Positions 55,501 through 64,000 of a stretch of DNA of 64,000 bases are shown piece after piece (within the stretch, counting starts at the first letter, position 1; the number at the start of each line of letters is the position of its first letter). The DNA comes from Hormiphora californensis. Its lineage: Eukaryota; Ctenophora; Tentaculata; Cydippida; Pleurobrachiidae. The notes below the pieces were generated by a model. That model made no database searches, had not been told where the DNA came from, and saw nothing but the letters and a program-made list of their open reading frames with translations. The translations under genes were made by a program, and so were the position numbers. The stretch spans positions 5,699,597-5,763,596 of the forward strand of contig CM035353.1 in assembly GCA_020137815.1 (NCBI GenBank). The letters are read 5' to 3'.

Positions 55501-58500
55501 CTGTTGATGTCTCTGTAGCTGCAATGGGGGCGGTAACTTGGGTATCAGTATCTTTACAGACCACTGCCTGGAGATCCGATTGGCAGGTTGTATCAGCAAT
55601 CTCGGGTACCTCCTGACAACCAACCTCGGACACTTCTCTGTTCACCCGACTTTCCAATTTATCAGCCCTCTCCATCTCCTCACTTAGGACCCTCTCAAGG
55701 GCGGTAATAGTGCTCTCTTTCTCATCTAGATCTCGCTGAATTTCCTCATTTTCAGCAAGCTTCTCATCCAAGGTTTTTATCAGCTCACTATTTCCCTGCT
55801 CCATATCCTCCAAAACTGTCTGAATGCTTTGAATGGCAACCTGAAGATCAGCCTCCCCGGCTGCCTCCCTGAGCATCTCCAACTCAGCGATATCCTCCTC
55901 CCGTTCTTCTTCTAACCGGGCTATCCTGTTTTTTATATCCTTCACCTCACCTTGAGATGTAGCCATGACAACCTTTGCTTTTCGCACCTCTTTCTGCATT
56001 TCAGTCATCAGATTCCGGTTGTTCACATTCATCAACTGTTCCTTTTTCACCTTTTCATCGCACTGCTGCTGAACAATTGTGATCCTTCCTTCCACTTCCA
56101 CTTGAGCCGTTATTGCCTTTTGTTTCTCCTTCATCGCATCCCGGACTTCAGCCTGCATCTCATTCATTAGGTCCCGGTTCTTGTCATTCATCTCTTGCTC
56201 CTTCTCCACATCTTGCTTCAACTCATTGATGAGGGTTTGTAATTCTGTGTTTTGGGCGGACAATGTGGCCGAATTTTCAGCCAAGGACAACTGTTGGGCT
56301 TCTTCAAAGTATTTTAGCTTGTCTTGTGCTTCCAGAAGGGCAGCCTCATGCTCAGTTTTCTCCTTGTTTAGCTGTTTCACAATGGATTCCAACTCAGCTG
56401 TCAACTGCTCTGCCTGAGCTTCTAGGGTAGAACTGTGCTCAGCTAGATTCTTGTTCTCAGCCTCAAGACCTGTTATTTCTTCGACCGCTTGAATCCTAGC
56501 TTTCTCCAACTCTTCAAGCTTCTCCTTTAGCTCGATTGTATCCCCATCAGATTCCTCCATCTTTCTCATCATGATATTTAGTTCTTTTTCCTTTTCAGAA
56601 ACTGAAAACTCAGCAGCTTCCTTTCCTTTCTCGAGCTCCTGGATTTTAGCTGCCGAATCAGCGTAGTCTCGGCTGACAGCATTGAACTCGTCCTGGAGTT
56701 TACTTAACTTGCTGACGGCTTCATCATTTTCACTCTTCTTCGCCTGGTCTTCAGTGAGTTTCAATAACTGCTCCTTCAGTTCTACAACCTTATCCAGAAG
56801 TTTGTGATTTTCATCATTCAACTCTCTAACCTGAATCTCTAGTTCAGCTTTCTCAAATGTTAGTGCTTCTTCCTTCAATTTCACTTCGGACAGCTCAATT
56901 TGAGCTTTGTCAATCTGCTCAAAACTATCATTCAGACTACTTTGATGATCAGTCTCAGATTTATCTACCATTGCTCTAAGTTCATCAATCATTCTTTGGG
57001 CTTCATCCAGCTCAGACTGGCGATTCCTTAACATGTCCTCGAACTCGGAACACCTATCGAGCAGCTCATCTCTCTCCTCTCCTTGTTCTCGTTGACTGAG
57101 TTCAATCTTCAACCGATCATTTTCCTCCTCCAGGTGCTCTATCCATATTTTCTCCTTGGCCAGCTCCTCCTCGTATCTACAGAGCTTGTCTCTTCAAGGC
57201 AGCGGCCTCTTCGTCCGACAGACCCGATCCTCCCTCGTAAAGGGATTCCTCCAGGCATTCTCGGATGACTGGTAGGTGACTTCCGTAGCCCGTATTGTGC
57301 TCCATGTCATGGAACTGCTCCTCTAACAACTTGTACGCAACAACCACATTCTCCCATTTTGTCTCCATGTTCGAGCTGTACAGCTTCTCTCGTTCGTTCT
57401 CCTTTTTCATTCGCTTGTACTCCTCCGAGAGGAATTCATTTTCCAGTTTTAGGTTGTCGTTTTCCACTACCACCTCGTTGAATTGTTCCACGGCCTGAAA
57501 TGAAAACATTTCAATATTAGAAAGAAAAATCATAATCTGATTTGACCATCTTGATTGAAGCCAGAAGAAACTATCATTTCTACAGACTATTATTATGCTA
57601 CATGAGCTAGTGCAACAGGCAACTAAAAAACATGTAATGAACATACTTCATCCTGCATGGGAGTGTAATCAACAGAGATATATCTCTCTCGTGGATCCAG
57701 TGCCATAAGTTCAGCCGATTCATTGAAGGTGGAACCAAACTGGGGACCACTCTCCCCGCTATCAAGACGGGAAAATGATGATTCCAATTCGGCTTTCAGG
57801 GCATCTCTCTCTTCACAGTGAGACCTATTGGCATCCTCCAACACCCTGATCTTTTCCTGCATGGAGCCGGGATTATTATTTACAAGATATCAGGACTCGA
57901 GAGTTCAAGCATGATCATCTTTTATTTATGTAGCTAATATTGTAATTTGTAGTAATAGTCATAGAGATTTTATTTTATCTAATAAGAGCGGTCATTGCAA
58001 TTGGCGTGAACGGCCCGGTGTTGCGTGTAAACCTGTTTAGACTCGTTCATATTTTCCAGGCTGGAGTTGCGGCACTTCAACCGATTTATGTAATCGTTCA
58101 GCTCCTTAATGATGTCATCCTTCCCTGTCCCGTCAATATCACCACCTGTTCATAAAATGCAGGATGATTGATTCAGCCTCTGTTTAAAATTAACTTTTAT
58201 ACTGAGAACGAACAAGCAGTGAAGTAAAAATTGTACGTCAGACAGTTTTAATTTTCTAGGAATCCCCATCCCCCCCCTCCCGGGCCGTAACACGTGGTGG
58301 TACCTGGTCTTAGTATGGCAGAAACCCGCCTCGAGATATTCTTCTGCTCCTCCATTTGGATCTGGCATTCCTCCAACTTTGCCCGTACCATCTCCAACTG
58401 AAGAAGAGGTAATTAGTATTGGTGATCAATCATCATGGTCATATCCTACAATAACTGGTAAAATGAGTAACCATATTGGTAACATGCAATGAACCAGTGC

Positions 58501-61500
58501 GTTGCTAATATAACACTGACATCGTACCTCTTCCACCAGGATTTCGTTTTTCCGCTCCAATTCCTCTTTTTGCTTTCCCAACTTGGAGACCCTGTTCTTG
58601 TGAATCCATAGCTGAGAGTGCATTCGGAGACTCTGCAGTGAGTTACCCTCCCATTTTTTACGTTCGTCATCTAGCTCCCGTACCTGCAGATGCATGAAAA
58701 TTGGATTCTGCGGAACAATTGATTTCCCCGGGGAGGGGGGGGACTTTGTTGTACCTTTTGATGGAGTTCATCCTCTAGATCGGACACCATGTTGTTGTTC
58801 GCAATACTGGCATTGTGGTTCAATAGAATCTGAGAGAGGAGATGACAACAGATATAAACGGAAAGAAGAGATTAAAAAAGATAAACGGAGAGGAGATAAA
58901 TCAATGGAGAGAGTAGAACACAAGCACTGAAAGAGATTACTTATCAGTGGCCGATGTTTTTGCTTACCAGCTTTTCTCGTTCCTCCCCCAAAGACTGTAT
59001 TTTGTTTTCCCGCATCATTATTTCTTCCTTGGCCATCCTCAAATCGTCTTGAAGATCCTTGGATAAGAAAATATCAAATAAGTACCAATGAATTTCCAAT
59101 CACCTACTGGTGTTTCTAATATATACCTGAATCAGAGCCCGGTTACGCTTGGTATCATCAAACTTCTGTTGTAGCATTTCCTTCTGGCTCTTTACCACTT
59201 TCTCTAGTTCATCGACCTTTTCCCTTGCTGGGGAGTCCTTATGACGAGCTAATGCCCTTCCCATTTCAATATTGGATGCTTCCAGAGAGTTGACTTTCTG
59301 GGATGGTTCAACATTATTCAAATATATAAACTTTAAATGTTTAGTAAAGAATTTAAACGCATCAAGTAAGTCCGCTACAATTCCCTTTTTATTGAGTACA
59401 GTAGTCAGTGCATAATGCATATGCTTTATGTTAGGTTACATACCATCTGATAGTTGAAAAGTGTTTTAACCAGATCGTTCAAGTTATCATCGGGGTATAA
59501 CATGACATCAGGGTGCGGGGGCTTCGTTTTACCGGTACAATACTCCGCGATCACTTGGACAAATGAGGCATTCGTATCTCGAAATGATCTGAGAATATAG
59601 AACTCATGATTTTAACGTTTTTACTCTTTCTCTCTCTCCATCTATCGGTCTATCTTTACTATGACATGTTTCTCCCGTGAGCCCAAATCAATATCTACGC
59701 GAGTCTACTATTACCTATAGTAACTTATATTGTAACAAGTTTATTTCAAGTCCTGTGTAACTTACTGTAACTCTTTGACCTCCTCAGTTATTAGTGCTAG
59801 TTGTTTCTGAAGAGTTCCAACCTGCTCCTCTCGCTCCCAATACTCCTGTTCTAGCAAACTACAATGGGTGAAGGCCGGGTAGTTAATATTTCAGCTGACA
59901 TATACTATATATCCAAGCTATTATAATACATGAACAACATCTTGCCCGGTATATCCACCATTGAGTTTCAAACAAAACTAAATATTACATATGTACCTGT
60001 ATTCTTCAGCACGTTTCTTCAGTTTCAATTCCACGTCCTCATCCAGCTCAAGGCTGTGAACACTGTTCGATCGACCTGCAAAACACTTGTCATAATACAT
60101 GACTGTAATGTCCCGCAGTCTATTGTCAGACAACAAAACTCGGAGTATTTCAGAGATTTTCAGGGCAGAGAGTGGTGTGATTAAGAGATCATAATATAGT
60201 ATATCTCTCAATCACAACACTCTCAATCATATCTCAGATATATACTCACCTTCTGAGACAATTGCTCTGTAGAAAAAGGGATCATTTCGAGCCTTTTCAA
60301 CAAACATATGCTTCAGAAACTCTGGGTCATCAAGTCTTATCTGAGCAACGGGGGGAAATATGTTATTGTATTGCTAGTCAGTACTGAATTTGTTCTAATT
60401 ATTAATACCTTTATTTCTGACACCATGCTCTCTTTCTCATGCCTAGATTCCTCTATTTCTAGTTGACTGTCCTCCAATTCTTCCTCCTTTGACTGCAGCC
60501 TACTCTCCAAATTCCTAAAAACAAGATCGTTTTACATAATACTTCTGGGATTTTGATAACAACCCACGTGTTGTTATGTTCGTTATTGTGCGGGACGTGC
60601 AAAACACAGTCTAGCTAGGCAACCCACGTGATATCTTTCTCCATTTCCTCTTTGTCCTGATTTGCTTTGGTTAGTTCGTTAGTCAGCTGTGTTATCAGTT
60701 GATCTTTGTCTATATCCCGTGGCAAGGTCGCCGGCCCTGAAATGTTTGAGGTAGACAAAACACAATTACTGGACCTGCACCGTATGCCGAGATCAGTGTT
60801 CGGTCGTCAGTGAGGGCAGGGCAGCTCTTTAAAGGGCAAAGTAATTATCAAATACCTTTTAGGCTAGACCTTCGTTTGCTGGTGTTAGAAAGGCGACGTT
60901 TAAACATATTGGTGGAGGAGTAAAGCACATGACTTAAAGCACAAGCACTTTATAATGAACTTGGTTAATGAACCAGAACAAAAAGAAAGAAGGACGGGTG
61001 TAACAAGTAAAATGCACATACGCAGCATTCCCATAGCATTTAGACTTGTGAAGCGATTGTCTCAGAGGAACAGAGAGAGCGAGGAAGAGAGAAAAAGAGA
61101 GAGAGAGAGAGAACTATAAGCTGTCCCGCAAGGATTATAACATGAAAATCGAATTTAATATTATTTTATAGCGGGACTATGTAGCTGTAGACTGTTATAG
61201 TGGTTGTATGCCTCTGGCCACGTGTGGGCGATTTACTTTTAGAGGCATGACTACCATGAAAAGGTACCCAAATTTTGGTGGGTCACAAGTACTAAGAAAG
61301 CAGCTTCATCAAAAAGAGGGCAACCAAAATGTAGGTCATTCTACTTTTCGTTAGTTAACCTTCAAGCTGTAGAGACAATGAAGAAGAGCGGCAGTTAGAG
61401 TTTATAGAATCTGAGCCCTTGACAATGAGAAGGGCGGCAGTTAGAGTTTATAGAATCTGAGCCCTTGACAATGAGAAGGGCGGCAGTTAGAGTTTATAGA

Positions 61501-63675
61501 ATCTGAGCCCTTGACAACTGAGAAGGGCGGCAGTTATAGTTTATAGAATCTGAGCCCTTGACAATGAGAAGGGCGGCAGTTAGAGTTTATAGAATCTGAG
61601 CCCTTGACAACTGAGTGAAATTAATAACGTCAGTTCTGCCTGGGTGAACCCCTAATGAGACAAAAAGACAGCTTTGTAATGGAACACCTACACAGTCATC
61701 ACAACCTCTTTGCTCTATGATGCTTTTTCTCATTAACTCTGATCTAGTTCCCAGCTTGGCCAATTAAATTACACCATATTTGCCTAGACCTCCTAGCTAG
61801 ACCCCTTTGAACAAAACAAACACCATACTATTGTCCTATCATTTCAACCCACCTTGAATGGTGGACACCCGTGAAGCACGACGGTACAGCTTCACTTGTT
61901 CGCTCGTTGCCTTCGCTTTGGTAGTGCCTACTGTGTTCCGTAATATCTTTTCCAGATCTCTCTTATCCTCATTCACTGTACTTAGCTGCACGGAGATATA
62001 TATTAATTGTTTCAACCAAGAATATATATAGAGCAAGTTAATCTATTAAACCGAAACTACATAGATAAGTGAGCAAAGAATAGTCTACAAATCATAAAAA
62101 AGAGACTCAGCACTGTGCATTTTCGAAGAGTATTTGCTATCACATGCACAGCCCTGTCCCATATAGGTTACAGTAAGCTTCATATCGCGTTACTGCATTT
62201 CTTAACTACAAAATCAGAAACGTTAACTCTTTTCTACGATATTATTGCTCTAACTCAGTATGGTAACTGGGTGGCTGTCTTGAATTGTTCATACTTTCGG
62301 AGCACGGAAACAGTGTCGAGCGACTCAATGGCTGACCCCTTCAGGTTTATTTTCATGCGGGGCGACATCAATCCCTGTTCCCTGCTAGTCCCGCCTGTTC
62401 CCTGCTAGTCCCCCTGTAATTGTCCCCCCCTGTTCCCCCGCATGTTGTTACCTTTGACTCCAACTCCTTCATGTCCAGGGAGCGTTCCCGTAACATTCCA
62501 TCATAGTAATCAACCATCGTATCATACTTCTTGGTCTGTGTTTCCATCTGGTTGTCCAGCTCAACTTGGAGACGTTCTATACTCTCTGTCAGAATGGGAG
62601 GTGGTGGGAGGTAAAGGGTAAACTTTGAGTCGCTCTATACTCTCTGTTAGAATGGGGGTTGGTGGGTGGTGGGCAGGTAATACATGGTCTTGACTGGAGA
62701 AAATGGAGATAGGCAAGAGGTTTTAGAATTGCTTATACTTGTCAGGCGACTCAAACAGGTTTATGGAAAATCTCTGTGACAACGAGAAGAACTAAAATTT
62801 ATGACATGTACCTCTGTGACCGGAGCAATCTTCGCACTCCCTTTCGGCCCGCATCATTGCTTTATATCCCTCCAACTCGTGTGCTAACGCTGCCACCTTC
62901 TCGTCCAGACTAGCTATCATATTGTCTTTCTCCTCAGAGGTAATACACCCCGAAACCTAGGAGAACATTTTGTGGAGAGGAAGTTTTGTGGAGAGGAAGT
63001 TTTAGCTGATTTAGTTAGCCAGAGGAGTGATCAATTATCCGACGTTTGGAGGAGTTTAGCAAACCTGTTCCTCGACACTCAGTTGCCGGGTAAGTCCTCC
63101 CCTTTTACTTGACCCCCTCAGTTTCTCCTTAAGCTCTTCCTTCTCCCTTTCCAGGACACGTACTTCTTCACCTCCGTGCTGCACCTGATGGGTTGTATCC
63201 CGATTTTAAAGACAAACTAACATAGTTTCAAAATTACATTTAAAAGTGATTATTCAAACCATTAATATTTCATTCCAGGGAAGACGAAACTTCTAAGTTA
63301 CCTTTGCCTCAAGCACGTTGATTTCCGCTCGGAGATTTTCGAAAGTTATTGTGTTTTCCATGAGTTTCTCGATGTGTTCCTCCGTGTTTTTAACAAGTCT
63401 GTCATTCTCACGGGACAATGCCTCATTTTGCGTTTTCAAACACTCAAACTCGCATCGTGGTACGGAATCCCTGGATTTACAATAATTGTCATACTTTTAC
63501 AGTGCCATGGCAAGTAATTATTAAGCTTTTGATGCGATATAAAGTCAATCTAGATCGTAGCTCAAAATAAAGATAATGTTATAATTACTAACCGGCCCTC
63601 ATTCGACATGTGGGGTAGATCTGGGCCGGATTGGGCATGCAAACTGGTTGACGCTTTCAACAACCTTTCTAGGAT
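44370..63675 (-). CDS. giant coiled-coil protein, about 45 exons (5' end outside window)
   Basis: On the minus strand a long series of exons, most 80-200 nt, each open and Glu/Lys/Leu-rich with heptad periodicity, runs from 63675 to the stop at 44370. Clear exons include 63675-63593, 61985-61853, 60736-60640, 60342-60253, 57494-53929 (3.6 kb), 53354-53160, 51828-51675 and the last, 44473-44370, ending VCDNDQLI. Non-helical islands: FLKHMFVEKARNDPFFYRAI with ASFVQVIAEYCTGKTKPPHP near 60.3-59.5 kb, GESGPQFGSTFNESAE near 57.7 kb, and a block near 54.3 kb (DLLHMFVSQYKENLCSNCYA) followed by a Ser/Pro/Arg-rich stretch. The architecture suits a centrosome, Golgi or cytoskeletal tether, but I recognise no family, so no name is given. 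Introns hold TIR and foldback repeats and minisatellites. The 3.6-kb exon has one apparent frameshift near 57190. Confidence 0.85.
44635..45570. mobile_element. 0.94-kb TIR element with ACGT-rich internal repeats
   Basis: Ends GGGTCATTCTCATGAAATTG and CAATTTTATGAGAATGACCC are inverted; TAGT flanks both sides. The inside (44780-45370) is packed with variants of GTAACGTCCATAACGT and GACCGTTACGTGATGGTCG. No transposase is seen. It lies in the last intron of the coiled-coil gene. Confidence 0.75.
46371..46652. mobile_element. foldback element, second copy of the AGGGGAAACTCTAACTGAAT family
   Basis: AGGGGAAACTCTAACTGAAT at the left and ATTCAGTTAGAGTTTCCCC at the right; the inner arms (CCCATTAATGGGATCACATC) are also inverted. 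In an intron of the coiled-coil gene. Confidence 0.8.
47055..47190. repeat. 23-bp tandem repeat, about 5-6 copies
   Basis: Unit GTGAATCACCTGCATTAGC plus variable 3-4 bases, in an intron of the coiled-coil gene. Confidence 0.8.
48332..48502. mobile_element. CAGTCGGACCCC-family TIR element in the coiled-coil gene
   Basis: CAGTCGGACCCCGATTTAGG to AATCGGGGTCCGACTG with TA flanks; highly similar to 13056-13212 in inverse orientation, suggesting relatively recent copies. Confidence 0.75.
52380..52570. repeat. (CT)n microsatellite in a 1.1-kb intron
   Basis: Interrupted CT array in the longest intron of the 3' half of the coiled-coil gene (51829-52955). No exon was found in the rest of this intron. 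Confidence 0.9.
60856..60907 (-). other. alternative first exon of the coiled-coil gene
   Basis: An ATG at 60907 opens MFKRRLSNTSKRRSSLK and reaches a GTATTT donor after AAA G (phase 1). The upstream exon 61985-61853 also ends in phase 1, and both fit the same next exon at 60736. The N-terminus is strongly basic and Ser/Thr-rich, unlike the flanking coiled coil. Best reading: a second promoter or trans-splice start giving a shorter protein that skips the first six exons seen here. Confidence 0.55.
61385..61612. repeat. 46-bp minisatellite, five copies
   Basis: Unit GCGGCAGTTAGAGTTTATAG followed by AATCTGAGCCCTTGACAA, starting at 61388, 61434, 61480, 61527 and 61573. In the intron upstream of the alternative first exon. 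Confidence 0.9.
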
Positions 63676-63950
63676 CTGAGAAACAAGTTGGGTTACTAAT
63701 AACAACAAGTTGGGTTACTATAACAACAAGTTGGGTTACACATGGTTGCTTCAATAGAAAGTTCTACAACAAATGATACGGATACAAATTACAATGTAAC
63801 AATAATTTTCAAATTAGGAACAATCATGGTTCAGGGATTGGTTGTAGCACTATTAGAGCAGGGGCTACCTCACTCGTCCCAGTGTGCTCACAATTATCCA
63901 ACATGATACACCCTAGCGTCTCTTTCTTTCTCTCTCTTTCTTTTTCTTTC

Positions 63951-63958
<8 letters not shown>

Positions 63959-64000
<42 letters not shown>
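63959..64000. repeat. (CT)n array at window end
   Basis: CT array running off the right edge; the coiled-coil gene probably continues beyond it. Confidence 0.9.

Noticed and set aside
54000-57250. Plus-strand frames opposite the large coiled-coil exon
   Set aside because: Shadows of the Glu/Lys/Leu-rich coding strand; compositionally the reverse complement and without independent support.

Overview
The window looks like nuclear DNA of a metazoan. Genes are split into many short exons with GT/AG borders, most introns are 70-400 bp, and the gene content (Shaker-type voltage-gated K+ channel, LIM-domain protein, secreted lectin-like protein, very large coiled-coil protein) is animal. Intergenic and intronic DNA is full of CT/GA microsatellites, minisatellites and foldback or TIR-bearing repeats. 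I cannot name the species. Possible spliced-leader acceptors just upstream of most start codons would fit one of the animal groups known to trans-splice (for example hydrozoans, ctenophores, flatworms), but this is inference.

1-17.7 kb (+): nine consecutive small genes, here called Grx-A to Grx-I, all encode one glutaredoxin-fold domain. The exon models I assembled by hand close in frame for eight of the nine. Only the three genes Grx-F, -G and -H keep a CxxC active site (CTIC, CIWC, CKWC). The other six have lost both active-site cysteines but keep the fold, the cis-proline strand and the glycine motif. Eight of nine keep a separate CxxC just after the domain. Grx-B and Grx-C carry long N-terminal extensions that share an acidic Ser-rich start and a WWI motif; Grx-C contains two apparent 1-nt frameshifts. 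This is the most interesting part of the window.

17.7-27.5 kb: no convincing gene; microsatellites, a 12-copy tandem array of perfect cAMP-response-element palindromes, a (TATCTC)n array, a 21-bp satellite and several foldback repeats. 27.5-35.3 kb (+): a Shaker-like K+ channel with intact voltage sensor and pore but an altered PxP hinge (PMT). Its introns hold a TTAGGGC array, a 1.4-kb foldback element and a minisatellite made from the end of its own S4 exon and 5' splice site. 35.3-37.8 kb: a 1.2-kb foldback. 37.8-38.8 kb (+): secreted fucolectin/discoidin-like protein. 39.1-42.8 kb (-): a four-LIM protein and, upstream, an orphan half-LIM gene start. 44.4-63.7 kb (-): one very large coiled-coil protein of about 45 exons, open at its 5' side, including one 3.6-kb exon with an apparent frameshift and an alternative first exon.

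How genes may work together: only the Grx cluster suggests a joint role (inference). It resembles a set of pseudo-glutaredoxins grouped with a few catalytic paralogues, perhaps co-transcribed. Coordinates come from manual exon reading; borders may be off by a base where several AG/GT choices exist. No similarity search was run.
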